Below the pieces are notes generated by a model. The model was not told where the DNA came from. It saw only the letters and a list, made by a program, of their open reading frames with translations, and did no database searches. The position numbers and the translations under genes were made by a program. Positions 35,551-45,600 of a stretch of 64,000 bases of DNA are shown piece by piece. Each line of letters starts with the position of its first letter. The first letter of the stretch is position 1. This stretch comes from Ruegeria sp. Ofav3-42 (GTDB lineage Bacteria; Pseudomonadota; Alphaproteobacteria; Rhodobacterales; Rhodobacteraceae): NCBI RefSeq assembly GCF_022347725.1, contig NZ_JAKRGB010000019.1, positions 22,805 to 86,804 on the forward strand. Direction: 5' to 3'.

Positions 35551-37070
35551 TGCGCTGGTACAGACGTCTGCGTTCCAGGTTTGGGCGCCTTGCAGAACAA
35601 CAACAGCGGAATGGTCGCCAGCGCCAGCAGTCCAAGATTATTGAAGACGGTCAAGTACGAGATCAACTCGGCCTGTTGCGAAATCTCCTGTCCCAGAATG
35701 GCCGCGCCCTGCGCGCTGTCCGGCGTCAGGTTCAGCGGCGCGAGGTAGGCTTGTGCCGCCGGATTGTAGGGCGTCACGTTTTGGCTGAGAACGGCTGTGT
35801 TCGTTTGAAGGCCTCGAACGACCCAAGTGCCCACCAGCGAAATACCAACTGACGAGCCAAGCTGCCGTGTCACGTTGAACAGGCCCGATGCCTCGTCCTG
35901 TCGGGATTTGGATATGCTTTCGAAGGCCAGGATGGACATCGGAACAAACACGAGGCCCATGCCCAGCCCACTGACAGCACCCGGCCATGCCAACTCCCAG
36001 AAACCTGCGTCCATGTTGAGAGCACCCATCATGAAGTTACTGACAGCGGTCAAAAACATTCCCAAACCGGCCAGCACGCGAGGATCAAATCGGTTTACCA
36101 AAACCGCACCAGTCAATACCATCGACAATCCGGCAGCGATCCCACGTGGGATGAACAAATGCCCGGATGTAATAACGGGATAGTCCAGCAGGTTCTGGAC
36201 GAATGTCGGCAGGATCGCGATCCCTCCGAACAAAGAAATGGCAAATCCTGCAATAACCAGATTGCACAGCGCAAAATTGCGATCCGCGAAAAAGCGCAGA
36301 TCGACAACCGGCTTTTTTGTGGTCAGCGCATGGGCTACGAACCCCAGCGCGCCCAGAAGCGAGGCGATGACCGCAACCTGAATGATGCGGGATGACAGCC
36401 AGTCCTTGGTCTCTCCCTGATCCAAAACGAATTGCAGGCAGCCGATCCCGATGGCCAGAAGGGCCAGACCGGTCCAGTCGATCCGAACCTCTTCAGTCTC
36501 GTCATCGGGCAACTCTCCAGCCAGTAAAAGCAAGGCCATTGCGGCCACCGGCAAGTTTACGAAAAACACCATGCGCCACGAGAAGTACTCGGTCAGGATC
36601 GCCCCAACCGTAGGTCCCAGCACAGGAGCGACAACGACGCCCAAACCAAAGACAGCCATCGCCTGCCCGCGCTTTTCGCGTGGGAAGGCATCGAACAGAA
36701 TGGACTGTGACAGCGGGATCAGAAACGCACCGAACATTCCCTGTGCAAGGCGGAAGGCGACGATTGTCTCGAGGCTCCATGACAGGCCACACATGACCGA
36801 CATCGTGGCGAACCCGGTCACGGCGGTCAGGATCAGGCGTCGCCGTCCGACCCGCCGGGCGACAAAACCGGTCAGCGGCATGACCACAACAGCCGACACA
36901 ATATAGCTGGTCAATATCCATGTGGCCTGATCGGTTGTCGCGCCAAATGCAGCCTGTATGTGGGGCAACGCAACATTGACGATTGTACTGTCGAGCACCT
37001 CGAGTATTGCACTTAAGACCACGGCGACCACAATCACCGGATTGACGTGGCCAGCAGCCGACGACGTCAT
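35547..37070 (-). CDS. MFS multidrug transporter, DHA2 (EmrB/QacA) family
   Basis: 507 residues with 14 predicted membrane helices. The family motif LDSTIVNVALPHIQ in helix 1, the VARRVGRRRLI motif A loop, and the motif C region GLGVVVAPVLGPTVGAILTE are visible. It would export drugs or toxic organics by proton antiport. It overlaps the HlyD-family partner by 4 bp, giving an EmrAB-type pair; the outer-membrane factor is not encoded here. Confidence 0.92.
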   Translation of the reverse strand: MTSSAAGHVNPVIVVAVVLSAILEVLDSTIVNVALPHIQAAFGATTDQATWILTSYIVSAVVVMPLTGFVARRVGRRRLILTAVTGFATMSVMCGLSWSLETIVAFRLAQGMFGAFLIPLSQSILFDAFPREKRGQAMAVFGLGVVVAPVLGPTVGAILTEYFSWRMVFFVNLPVAAMALLLLAGELPDDETEEVRIDWTGLALLAIGIGCLQFVLDQGETKDWLSSRIIQVAVIASLLGALGFVAHALTTKKPVVDLRFFADRNFALCNLVIAGFAISLFGGIAILPTFVQNLLDYPVITSGHLFIPRGIAAGLSMVLTGAVLVNRFDPRVLAGLGMFLTAVSNFMMGALNMDAGFWELAWPGAVSGLGMGLVFVPMSILAFESISKSRQDEASGLFNVTRQLGSSVGISLVGTWVVRGLQTNTAVLSQNVTPYNPAAQAYLAPLNLTPDSAQGAAILGQEISQQAELISYLTVFNNLGLLALATIPLLLFCKAPKPGTQTSVPAH

Positions 37071-38050
37071 TTTCCTTCCTGAGATGCTGTTGTGTCCACG
37101 GTAACCTTGCTGCTGCCCCCTACACGCAGTGGCGCATCCGTTGGATCAAGTTCAACCCGCACCGGAAAACGGCGCGTGACCTTGACCCAGTTGCCACTGG
37201 CATTCTCGGATGGCAGCAATGAGAACGTGTCCCCCGATCCACGCCCGATTGATGCAACCTTGCCTGTCAGGGTCACACCCGGCAGCATGTCGATCTTGAC
37301 GGTAACCGGCTGACCCGGGCGGATGCGGGGCAAAGATGTTTCCTTGAAATTGGCGTCTACCCACCAATCAGTGGATTCAACAATAGAAAACTGCGGCGCA
37401 TTGGCCGAAACCGATGACCCCGGCCTTAGGGTCAGATTGGCGATCCAACCATTCGCCGATGCGAATATTTTGGTCCAGTTGAGGTTGGCCTGTGCAATTT
37501 CCAACTGAGCCTGCGAGGACAAGATATCATCCTGTTTGGCCGCCAAACCGCTTTGCAAGGCCAGCAGACTGGATTGGCTTGTGGTCAGTCGTGCAGAGGC
37601 CTGCGCAAAACTCGAGGTTGTCTGATCCAACGAAGCCTGTGCCAAATCTCCGGTTGAAAAAAGAGCCTTCGCACGTTCCAGATTGCTCTGCGCGGTATCG
37701 TATGCCGACTGCGCGCTTTCGACCGAAGCCTGCGCAGCGGCGATCTGCGTCGAGTATGATTGCGCCTGCTGCACGGCGCTGTCCAAATTGGCCTTGGCCT
37801 GATCGACCGATGCCTTGAATTGTGTGTCATCGATAGTAAACAGCAGATCCCCGTTTTTGACTGGTTGATCTTCGTCGACAAGCACTTCGGCGACCTGACC
37901 AGTGACCTGAGGCGCTACGTAGATGATGTTTGCCCCCACATAGGCATCATCGGTCGAGGGGTAGCGTTCTTGGTGACGCCAAAACAGCAGCAGGCCAACG
38001 GCAATTACCCCCAGCATGACAACGACACTGACGACCTTGAGAGATTTCAT
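37067..38050 (-). CDS. EmrA-like HlyD-family efflux adaptor
   Basis: 327-residue membrane-fusion protein. One N-terminal membrane helix (about residues 7-26) is followed by STDDAYVGANIIYVAPQVTG, typical of EmrA, the lipoyl segment LVDEDQPVKNGDLLFTIDD, a coiled-coil hairpin (about 85-185) and a beta barrel. It is upstream of the MFS gene with a 4-bp overlap and should link it to a TolC-like pore. The cyoD gene ends 33 bp upstream on the same strand, so cotranscription with the oxidase genes is possible. Confidence 0.92.
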   Translation of the reverse strand: MKSLKVVSVVVMLGVIAVGLLLFWRHQERYPSTDDAYVGANIIYVAPQVTGQVAEVLVDEDQPVKNGDLLFTIDDTQFKASVDQAKANLDSAVQQAQSYSTQIAAAQASVESAQSAYDTAQSNLERAKALFSTGDLAQASLDQTTSSFAQASARLTTSQSSLLALQSGLAAKQDDILSSQAQLEIAQANLNWTKIFASANGWIANLTLRPGSSVSANAPQFSIVESTDWWVDANFKETSLPRIRPGQPVTVKIDMLPGVTLTGKVASIGRGSGDTFSLLPSENASGNWVKVTRRFPVRVELDPTDAPLRVGGSSKVTVDTTASQEGK

Positions 38051-38083
38051 GTACCTGCCCTTGTTGTTTTGCTCGTCCTGACG

Positions 38084-38410
38084 TCACATCGGAAATGTGT
38101 GCATCCGAACCGCCAGATTGCCCATGATCCACACCGTCCCAAGAATGATGATCAGCAACACCAGCGTAGAGAAGAGGATAAGATCCAGGTCTTCGCGGCT
38201 GCTACGACGTCGGTCGATATGCAGGAAATAGACCAGTTGCACGATCAGCTGAGCCAACCCCAGCAGGGCGATAGTCAGGTAAACACCCTTCGTCTCGATA
38301 CCGTATCGGTAGGCAATCCCGAACACCGCGAAGGTCAACAAAAGCGACCCGCCATAGCCTATTACATAGCGGCGACGCTCGCGGCGGTGCATTTCGCTGC
38401 GTTTATCCAT
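38084..38410 (-). CDS. cyoD: cytochrome o ubiquinol oxidase subunit IV
   Basis: 108 residues with three membrane helices, the usual size and topology of CyoD. VYLTIALLGLAQLIVQLVYF and FLHIDRR are characteristic. It assists assembly of the bo3-type quinol oxidase. It overlaps cyoC by 8 bp and is the last gene of the cyoABCD set. Confidence 0.9.
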   Translation of the reverse strand: MDKRSEMHRRERRRYVIGYGGSLLLTFAVFGIAYRYGIETKGVYLTIALLGLAQLIVQLVYFLHIDRRRSSREDLDLILFSTLVLLIIILGTVWIMGNLAVRMHTFPM

Positions 38411-39035
38411 AGGTCAGGCCTCCGAAATAGACGATCGTGATGATGCCGATCCAGATCAGGTCGAGAAAGTGCCAGAACAGCGCCAACCGCACCACGCGCG
38501 ACATCAGCAAATCGGTCAGGCCAAAGACCCGCAGTTGAATACCCAGCACGATCAGCCACAGGCACCCTGCGGCGACATGCAGACCATGCAGCGGCACCAG
38601 CCCATAGAACGCGGACAGAAAACCGCTGCGCTGCGGGATGCCCCCCTTTTCGGCCATCGACATGAAGTCGTGAATTTCCAGAACCAGAAAACTGAAACCC
38701 AGAACCAGTGTCACACAGAACCAGAATACGATCCGCCACCGAGGGAGATTGTACTTGAGAGCGAGCATCGCCAGACCAACGGTCAGACTGCTGGTCAAAA
38801 GGATCAGCGTCTGGGCGAAGATACTCGTGAGGTCGAACAGTTCATGCGGTCCCGGTCCGCCTGCCTGCGCGTCGATCATGGTGATGTAAATCGCGAACAT
38901 CAGCCCGAAATAGACCAGATCGCTCATCAGGAAGACCCAGAACCCGAAGGTTACAACTTCGCTTGCCTTGTCGGCGCTTGCGTGTCGCCGCCCAAGGTTC
39001 AGGCCGGGATAGCTGTGCGTCGGCGCGCGCTTCAT
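38403..39035 (-). CDS. cyoC: cytochrome o ubiquinol oxidase subunit III
   Basis: 210 residues with five membrane helices. FGFWVFLMSDLVYFGLMFA at the N-terminus and FYGLVPLHGLHVAAGCLWL and LFWHFLDLIWIGIITIVYF near the C-terminus match heme-copper oxidase subunit III. It lies between cyoB (4-bp overlap) and cyoD (8-bp overlap). Confidence 0.93.
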   Translation of the reverse strand: MKRAPTHSYPGLNLGRRHASADKASEVVTFGFWVFLMSDLVYFGLMFAIYITMIDAQAGGPGPHELFDLTSIFAQTLILLTSSLTVGLAMLALKYNLPRWRIVFWFCVTLVLGFSFLVLEIHDFMSMAEKGGIPQRSGFLSAFYGLVPLHGLHVAAGCLWLIVLGIQLRVFGLTDLLMSRVVRLALFWHFLDLIWIGIITIVYFGGLTYG

Positions 39036-41122
39036 GTCGCTGCCTCCAGATCAGGGCGGGCCAATCCGCGGTTTTCCGGGGCAGTTTCGTGATCGCGGTC
39101 GACAGGCGTGGATTTGTGAACCAAGTCCAGCCAGGCCTCGTGTCGTTTGCGAACTTCTTCTGCCGGAATGACCCGTTCCGTTTCGGTCTTGAAAGTCCAG
39201 GCGATGAAGGACCCAAGCATCATGACGGTCATCAGCGCTGCCAACCACCAGATCCACCAGACCAACGCAAACATCCATATCCCGCTTAGCACGCAGAGGA
39301 TGAAGCCAATGCCAGTGTTGAGTGGGACCGAGATATCCTCGTAGGCATCTGGCGTGGGATACGCGTTACCGCGTTCTTTCGCGGCCGCGAAGTTATCCCG
39401 GTCGGTTACGTGAGGGATAATCGCAAAGTTATAGGGCGGCGGTGGTGCCGGGGTCGACCATTCCAACGTGCGCGCATCCCAAGGGTCGCCCACTGGTACG
39501 CGGGTTTTTTCCCGGTCCCTGATACTGACCCAAAGCTGCACGATCACCGACAATAGTGCACACAGGATGACCAGTGCTCCGACAACGGCGACAATCATGT
39601 ATGGGTGAAAACTGGGGTCCTCCCAGCTAAAGGATCGACGCGGCATTCCCATCAAGCCAACGAAATATAGCGGCAGGAAGGTCAGCATAAAACCGACGGT
39701 CCACAACGCAACCGAGACACGGCCCCAAAACTCGCTCAGACGAAATCCGAAGGCCTTGGGAAACCAGTAATTGTACCCGGCCAGCAATCCGAACAGCACG
39801 CCCGGCAACAGAACATTGTGGAAATGGGCGACCAGGAACAGAGTGTTGTGGACCTGATAGTCAACCGTAGGGTTAGCGAGTATGACGCCAGACAGCCCTC
39901 CGATCACAAACAGCATCAGAAATGCCAGCCCATAAAGCATAGGGACGGAGAACCGGATACGCCCCCGGAACATCGTCGCCATCCAGTCATAGACCTTAAC
40001 GCCGGTCGGGATGGCGATCAGCATGGTGGCGATGCCAAAAACCGCGTTGATCAGCGCGCTTTGGCCCATTGTGAAGAAGTGGTGCAGCCAGACGGTGAAC
40101 GACAGAACCGCAATAGACATGGTGGCAATGACCAGCGAGTTGTACCCGTATAGACGTTTCGCCGAGAACGTGGCGAAGACCTCGGAATAGATGCCATAGG
40201 CAGGCAGAACCAGCAGATAGACCTCGGGGTGGCCGAACAACCAAAACAGGTTGGCGTAGTTCATCATGTTGCCGCCAAGGTCGTTCGTGAAAAAGTGGAA
40301 ATCCAGATACCTGTCAGCCGCCAACAGCAGCGCCGCAACCCCCAGAGGCGGCATTGCAAAGACGATCAGGATCGAGCTGCAGATGATCGTCCAGCAATAC
40401 ATCGGCAAACGCATGAATTTCATACCCGGCGCGCGCAGTTTATAGATGGTCACTGCAAAATTGATCCCGGTCAGAGTTGTCCCGATGCCCGAGACGACAA
40501 TAGCCCAGATCCAGTAGTCTGGCCCAACGCCCGGATTGAACGCGGCGCCCGTATAAGGCGGGTATGCCGTCCAGCCGCCGGTCGAGAATTCGCCCACCAC
40601 AAGCGACACCATCAGCATCATCCCGGCCGAGACAGTCAGGCCCAAGCTGATCTGGTTCATCACTGGAAAGGCCACGTCCCGCGCACCAATCATCAGCGGG
40701 ACCAGGAAATTCGCGACACCAAAGACGAAAGGCACGGCGACAAAGAAGATCATGATTGTGCCATGCGTGCTGAACAGTTCGGCGAAGTGTTCAGGTTCCA
40801 GGAATCCATCCCCCGGCCCTGCTGCCTGTTGAGCCCGCATGACCACGCCTTCGAGCACTCCTCGCGCCAACATGACGATCGCAAAGACGATGTACATGAT
40901 GCCGATCTTCTTGTGGTCTGCGCTGGTCAGCCAGTCACGCCACAATGATCCCCAGAGGCGAAACCACGTTAAAAGCCCAACCACGGCCACGACACCCACG
41001 ATCACTACGCCTGCAGCGGCATTGGCAACGATTTCGTTGGCATTGGGGGTCTGGATCAGCCCCGCAATCGGAAAGGCGTCCCAATTCAGGCGGCCAAAAA
41101 AGCCGGACTCACTGGTGGTCAT
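39032..41122 (-). CDS. cyoB: cytochrome o ubiquinol oxidase subunit I
   Basis: 696-residue catalytic subunit with about 15 membrane helices. It reduces O2 to water with electrons from ubiquinol and pumps protons. Visible motifs are FSTHGTIMIFF (low-spin heme ligand), GHPEVYLLVLPAYG with the CuB His and cross-linked Tyr, LHHFFTMG (CuB His pair) and LVAHFHNVLL (heme ligands). The N-terminal extra helix around MTTSESGFFGRLNW and the C-terminal extension are typical of CyoB rather than of cytochrome c oxidases. It overlaps cyoA and cyoC by 4 bp each. Confidence 0.95.
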   Translation of the reverse strand: MTTSESGFFGRLNWDAFPIAGLIQTPNANEIVANAAAGVVIVGVVAVVGLLTWFRLWGSLWRDWLTSADHKKIGIMYIVFAIVMLARGVLEGVVMRAQQAAGPGDGFLEPEHFAELFSTHGTIMIFFVAVPFVFGVANFLVPLMIGARDVAFPVMNQISLGLTVSAGMMLMVSLVVGEFSTGGWTAYPPYTGAAFNPGVGPDYWIWAIVVSGIGTTLTGINFAVTIYKLRAPGMKFMRLPMYCWTIICSSILIVFAMPPLGVAALLLAADRYLDFHFFTNDLGGNMMNYANLFWLFGHPEVYLLVLPAYGIYSEVFATFSAKRLYGYNSLVIATMSIAVLSFTVWLHHFFTMGQSALINAVFGIATMLIAIPTGVKVYDWMATMFRGRIRFSVPMLYGLAFLMLFVIGGLSGVILANPTVDYQVHNTLFLVAHFHNVLLPGVLFGLLAGYNYWFPKAFGFRLSEFWGRVSVALWTVGFMLTFLPLYFVGLMGMPRRSFSWEDPSFHPYMIVAVVGALVILCALLSVIVQLWVSIRDREKTRVPVGDPWDARTLEWSTPAPPPPYNFAIIPHVTDRDNFAAAKERGNAYPTPDAYEDISVPLNTGIGFILCVLSGIWMFALVWWIWWLAALMTVMMLGSFIAWTFKTETERVIPAEEVRKRHEAWLDLVHKSTPVDRDHETAPENRGLARPDLEAAT

Positions 41123-42081
41123 TGTGATGCCTCCTGCCCAAATTCCACCGTCCCCGGCTGTTGATCCACTTGCAACCCCTCACCACCGTGATATCGGTGC
41201 ACAATGGACTGGAACAAATCAATGTCCCCCAGCGTGAAGTACAGAGCGTTGCCAGGCATTTGCGCTGTACCTAACGCCGTCTGAACCTCATCCCGATCCG
41301 AGCGCATAGCCAATATACGGTAGGTTTTTTCGTCCAGTTGAATGCCGTTGGTTCGAACCTTTTCGACCCATGTGCTGAAGTCTTCCGTCGGCATGGCTAT
41401 GGTCTGAAACTTCTGCTTGGTAAACCCGCGCCCATTGTACTGGGTATTTTCGCCCTGCATCGTCCCCGGCGCATCCGACACGATATGCAGCTGCGTCGTC
41501 ATCCCCGGCATTGCGTAAATCTGGCCTGCCAGAGCCGGGATCATGAAGGACTGCATCACCGTGTCCGTCGTCAGGGTCATGGCGACCTGCTGTTTTACCG
41601 GAATCCCAAATTCTCCAACACTGGCGATGCCAAGGTCCGGGTAGATGAACAGCCACTTCCAGTCCAAGCCAACGACCTGAACATTCAACGCTGGCGTTTC
41701 ACCAAACCTTGCCGCATAGGGGTCAAGCCTGTGGGTTGCCTTCCACAAATAGAAAGACAGGAGGGCCACAATCACGACGGGCACGCCCCACATGACGAAT
41801 TCCAGACGCCCGGAAAAATCCCACTTGGGGCGGTAGAGCGCATTGCTGCCTGAGCGCCGCCGATACCGAATTGCGATTAACGGAACCAGTACCAGAACCG
41901 GAACAACCGCGATCAGGATCAGGACCGTCGCGCGAAAAAGGTGGAGTTTCTGGACGGCTGCGATGGGGCCCTGAGGATCCATGAAACTGTCACTCGCACC
42001 GGCGGTCTGCGCCGTTACGGTGAAAACCGCAGCAGCAATCAGGACTTGCATCCCCTTTGGTGACATTCGGGAAAGAGCCAC
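41119..42081 (-). CDS. cyoA: cytochrome o ubiquinol oxidase subunit II
   Basis: 320 residues: signal/anchor, two membrane helices (about 45-70 and 90-112) and a periplasmic cupredoxin domain. WDFSGRLEFVMWGVPVVIVA and GLDWKWLFIYPDLGIASV are typical. The CuA Cys-x3-Cys motif is absent (GTMQGENTQYNG at that position), as expected for a quinol oxidase. The start is taken as GTG 42081, which has AGGAGG 10 bases upstream; the open frame extends to 42117 without such a signal, and ATG 42066 is another option. The gene is divergent from the lytic transglycosylase. Confidence 0.93.
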   Translation of the reverse strand: MALSRMSPKGMQVLIAAAVFTVTAQTAGASDSFMDPQGPIAAVQKLHLFRATVLILIAVVPVLVLVPLIAIRYRRRSGSNALYRPKWDFSGRLEFVMWGVPVVIVALLSFYLWKATHRLDPYAARFGETPALNVQVVGLDWKWLFIYPDLGIASVGEFGIPVKQQVAMTLTTDTVMQSFMIPALAGQIYAMPGMTTQLHIVSDAPGTMQGENTQYNGRGFTKQKFQTIAMPTEDFSTWVEKVRTNGIQLDEKTYRILAMRSDRDEVQTALGTAQMPGNALYFTLGDIDLFQSIVHRYHGGEGLQVDQQPGTVEFGQEASQ

Positions 42082-42267
42082 GCGTGATTGTCCTCCTGAG
42101 CCATCCTCTGGGGCCAACTATCGGCAGACACATGAAATTTCTCAAGGATTTTTCCATAATGGCCAAAAATGTGTCGCCCTTCGTAATCAACCGCCGGGAT
42201 AGGAGCATACAAAATCAAAAGATCGGCGCTGTTGACTTACAACCGAGGTCGGGCGAGACCATGTGTG

Positions 42268-43506
42268 ATGCGTTGGATTGTTTTCATCCTCAGCCTTTGG
42301 TGCCTGTCCACAAGCGCAACTGCGCAGGATCGAGCTGCAGTCGAACGGGAGTTTCAGACATGGTTGAACGAAACTGTCTGGCCAATGGCCAAGGCCAAGG
42401 GCGTTTCGCGTCGTACGATGCGGCAAGCCTTTGATGGTGTCACCCTAAATTGGAAGCTGCCGGATTTGGTGCCACCGGGCCAACCGATCAAAACACCCAA
42501 GCAGCAAAAACAGGCAGAGTTTGGTTCTCCGGGCCGCTATTTTAACGCGGGTTCCGTCCAGGGGGCGACATCCGTTGGCCGGCAGATGGCCCGGCGACAT
42601 GCCGCGACCCTGTCCCGCGTCGAAGCTGAAACCGGCGTACCTGCGCGTATCATCCTGGCCATCTGGGGCCGCGAAAGCGGTTATGGTCAGGTTCCCATTC
42701 GCCACAATACCTTTCGGGTACTGGGCACCAAGGGTTTCATGAGCACCCGCGCCGCGTACTTCACGGAAGAGCTCATCGCGGCCTTAGAAATCGCGGAAGC
42801 CGGCAATGCACCGCCCGGAACCATGAAAAGCAGTTGGGCCGGCGCGCTTGGGCAACCACAATTCATGCCGACCAGTTTCCTGGCTTACGCAGCCGACGGG
42901 AATGGGGACGGCACGGCCGACATATGGACCTCGGCGGATGATACTATCGCGTCCATCGGGAACTACCTCACCCAACATGGTTGGAAAACCGGACGCGATT
43001 GGGGGTTCGAAGTCATGGTCCCTGACACCGTCTCCTGTGCGCTTGAAGGCCGCGATCAAGGCAGGTCCATTCAGGACTGGGCCGCAATGGGGATCACACG
43101 CGTATCAGGCAAGGCCTTTCCCCAGCAAGAACAGACGGGTGAAGGGTATTTGATGATGCCCGCCGGGCGAAACGGCCCTGCTTTTATCGTGACGCCCAAC
43201 TTCTATGTCCTCAAGGAATACAACAAGAGCGATCTGTATGCCCTGTTCGTCGGGCATGTCGGGGACCGTATTCAATTCGGCGTCGGCGATTTTAAAGGGC
43301 GCTGGGGTAAAGTCGCTAACCTGTACCGGTCCGACATAGCGGCCATGCAGCGCACGCTTGAGCAACAGGGCCACGATATTGGGGGAGCCGATGGCCTGCC
43401 CGGTTTCAAAACCCGCCGATCGATCGGGCGCTGGCAGCAGGCCAGTGGTCGGGCACCGACCTGTTTCCCGGATGCGAGTATGAAAGCCGCGCTGATCCGC
43501 TATTGA
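42268..43506 (+). CDS. lytic murein transglycosylase (MltB family) with peptidoglycan-binding domain
   Basis: 412 residues. A signal peptide (about 1-20, WIVFILSLWCLSTSATAQ) is followed by the SLT_2 catalytic domain (about 25-325), with catalytic Glu in IWGRESGYGQ and the family segments ALGQPQFMPTSF and DIWTSADDTIASIGNYL. A C-terminal PG_binding_1 domain (about 345-410) contains GADGLPGFKTRRSIGRWQ. It cleaves the glycan strands of peptidoglycan to 1,6-anhydro products in the periplasm. The start MRWIVF is chosen because it opens directly into the signal peptide. Confidence 0.92.
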   Translation: MRWIVFILSLWCLSTSATAQDRAAVEREFQTWLNETVWPMAKAKGVSRRTMRQAFDGVTLNWKLPDLVPPGQPIKTPKQQKQAEFGSPGRYFNAGSVQGATSVGRQMARRHAATLSRVEAETGVPARIILAIWGRESGYGQVPIRHNTFRVLGTKGFMSTRAAYFTEELIAALEIAEAGNAPPGTMKSSWAGALGQPQFMPTSFLAYAADGNGDGTADIWTSADDTIASIGNYLTQHGWKTGRDWGFEVMVPDTVSCALEGRDQGRSIQDWAAMGITRVSGKAFPQQEQTGEGYLMMPAGRNGPAFIVTPNFYVLKEYNKSDLYALFVGHVGDRIQFGVGDFKGRWGKVANLYRSDIAAMQRTLEQQGHDIGGADGLPGFKTRRSIGRWQQASGRAPTCFPDASMKAALIRY

Positions 43507-43905
43507 TTCGCCTCGTTCTGGCCATCCACCTGCACCCTGACGCCGCGGCAATCGCCAAACAGAATTCTCTCGCCTTCACGAAAATGTCACGAAGCCATGG
43601 CGTTTCAGCATAAAATTTCCAACGCAACCCCGATTTCAATCACAATCCACCTCCGGTTGCCTAATTTTCAGGCAAAGGCTTTAACCTTTTTTGAAATAAT
43701 GCCACGTTCTGCGTCAGTGAAAGGCGACTTTCGCAAACACGTTCCCGACTGCAAACCGAAAGACTGCGACGCGGTGTTCATTGCGATCTGAAAAAGCAAA
43801 ATTCGAACCAGTCCCGGTCTCTTTCTGGGTCGGACAAGCATGGTGGCCTGCAGCCATCCTGAAGGGATGCGCGTGGGTTGCCGAAAAAAATGGGAGTAAA
43901 ACAAC
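43507..43905 (+). other. gene-free region before the oligopeptide transport operon
   Basis: About 400 bp without a supported gene. It should contain the oppA-like promoter. GGGAG at about 43890-43894 is the ribosome site of the binding-protein gene. No conserved regulatory motif was recognised, and no riboswitch structure was seen. Confidence 0.4.
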
Positions 43906-45534
43906 ATGAACAAGTACATTCGGACCTCTGTGGCGGGGCTGCTGACCTCGACCATGATCGTCGGCGCTGCATTTGCTGCGGGCACGCACCCGAAAACCGG
44001 CGAAGCGCTGGCGGATGACCAGACATTTACCTATCGCCTGCTGGACGAAACCACGTCATTTGACCCCCAAGTCGTGGAAGATGTGGACGGTTCAGACATC
44101 GTCCGTGATCTTTTCGAAGGTCTGATGAATCAGGACGAAAACGGCAATCTGGTTCCCGGTGTTGCCACCGGCTATACCACCAACGACGACAAAAACGTTT
44201 ACACCTTTACCCTGCGCGACAACGCAAAATGGTCGAACGGTGATCCGGTGACAGCAGGCGATTTCGTTTACGCCTGGAAACGCGCTGTCGATCCCGCCCT
44301 GTCCTCGCCCTATGCGTGGTTCATGGAACTGATGTCGATCGAAAACGCATCCGAGATCATTGCAGGTGACAAGTCGGTTGACGAACTGGGTGTCAATGCC
44401 ATCGACGACCATACGCTTGAGGTCAAGCTGAGCAAGCCGCTGCCGTATTTCGCACAGATGACCACGCACTCAACCACTTTCCCTGCCCCGCAGAAAGTCA
44501 TCGAAGAATTTGGCGACGCCTGGACCAAACCTGAAAACATTGTTTCGAACGGTGCATATGTCCTGACCGAGCATCTGCCGCAGGAACGTTCGGTCCGTGA
44601 GCGGAACGAGATGTACTGGGACAACGACAACACCATCCTCGAAAAAGTCGTGGCACTGGTTATCAATGATGAAAACGTCGCCCTGACCCGCTATCTGGCT
44701 GGCGAACTTGACCGCACTGACGTCCCCGCCGGTCAATTCCCGCGTCTGAAGAAAGAGCACCCGGAAGAAGCAATCAGCTATCCGCGCCTGTGTAACTATT
44801 ATTACACCTTCAACCTGTCCGATGGTGGCCCCGAGGCCTTTAAAGATCCGAACGTCCGTCAGGCTCTGTCGCTGGCCGTCGACCGAAAGATCATCACCGA
44901 AAACATCATGGCAGGCGGTCAGCCTCAGGCATACACGTTTGCTCCGGCAGCGACCGCAGGCTTTGACGTCCCAGACGTTGAAATGGCGTCGATGTCCCAG
45001 GCCGAGCGTGACGAACTGGCCAAGGAACTGCTGGCCGAGGCAGGATATGGTCCCGACAATCCGCTGAGCTTTGAAATGGTGTACAACACCTCGGAAGCGC
45101 ACAAGAAGGTTGCTGTGGCACTAAGCCAGATGTGGAAGCAAAAGCTGGGCGTCAACGCTGAGCTGGCCAACATGGAATGGAAGATCTTCCTGGAAGAGCG
45201 CGGCAACCAGAACTTTGATCTGGCCCGTGGCGCATGGTGTGGCGACTACAACGAAGCGTCGACCTTCCTGGACCTGCTGCAGTCCCAGTCCGGCTATAAC
45301 GATGGCAAGTACAACAACGCCCGCGTGGATGAGCTGCTGGCCGAAGCCAAAACCTCGGACGATCCGGCACCTCTGTACACCGAGGTCGAGCGCATCATTG
45401 CGCAGGAAACCCCGGTTATCCCGATCTACCACTATGCCGGTGTCTACATGATCGACAGCGATCTCGGCAACTGGCCGATCAACAATGTTGAGCAGAACTG
45501 GTATTCCAGAAACCTCTACAAAACCGCTGAATAA
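43906..45534 (+). CDS. oppA: oligopeptide ABC transporter substrate-binding protein
   Basis: 542-residue periplasmic binding protein of the SBP_bac_5 family. A Sec signal peptide (about 1-25, LLTSTMIVGAAFAA) is followed by TSFDPQVVEDVDGSDIVRDL and FEGLMNQDENGNLVPGVAT, then the conserved FTLRDNAKWSNGDPVTAGDF and YAWKRAVDP. This resembles OppA/MppA rather than DppA. It delivers peptides to the OppBC permease. A strong intercistronic hairpin follows before oppB, as expected where binding protein is needed in excess. Confidence 0.92.
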   Translation: MNKYIRTSVAGLLTSTMIVGAAFAAGTHPKTGEALADDQTFTYRLLDETTSFDPQVVEDVDGSDIVRDLFEGLMNQDENGNLVPGVATGYTTNDDKNVYTFTLRDNAKWSNGDPVTAGDFVYAWKRAVDPALSSPYAWFMELMSIENASEIIAGDKSVDELGVNAIDDHTLEVKLSKPLPYFAQMTTHSTTFPAPQKVIEEFGDAWTKPENIVSNGAYVLTEHLPQERSVRERNEMYWDNDNTILEKVVALVINDENVALTRYLAGELDRTDVPAGQFPRLKKEHPEEAISYPRLCNYYYTFNLSDGGPEAFKDPNVRQALSLAVDRKIITENIMAGGQPQAYTFAPAATAGFDVPDVEMASMSQAERDELAKELLAEAGYGPDNPLSFEMVYNTSEAHKKVAVALSQMWKQKLGVNAELANMEWKIFLEERGNQNFDLARGAWCGDYNEASTFLDLLQSQSGYNDGKYNNARVDELLAEAKTSDDPAPLYTEVERIIAQETPVIPIYHYAGVYMIDSDLGNWPINNVEQNWYSRNLYKTAE

Positions 45535-45550
45535 TCTTCCTTAGACCACG

Positions 45551-45580
45551 CATTGCCCCGAAGTCCTCTTCGGGGCAATG
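45551..45580 (+). promoter_or_regulatory. intercistronic stem-loop between oppA and oppB
   Basis: A perfect 13-bp stem: CATTGCCCCGAAG (45551-45563) pairs with CTTCGGGGCAATG (45568-45580) around a 4-base loop. No T tract follows, so it is more likely an mRNA stabiliser or partial terminator setting a high oppA:oppB ratio. Ten of its stem bases recur in the terminator after the operon. Confidence 0.7.
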
Positions 45581-45600
45581 CCAATAACTGGGGGCATGAA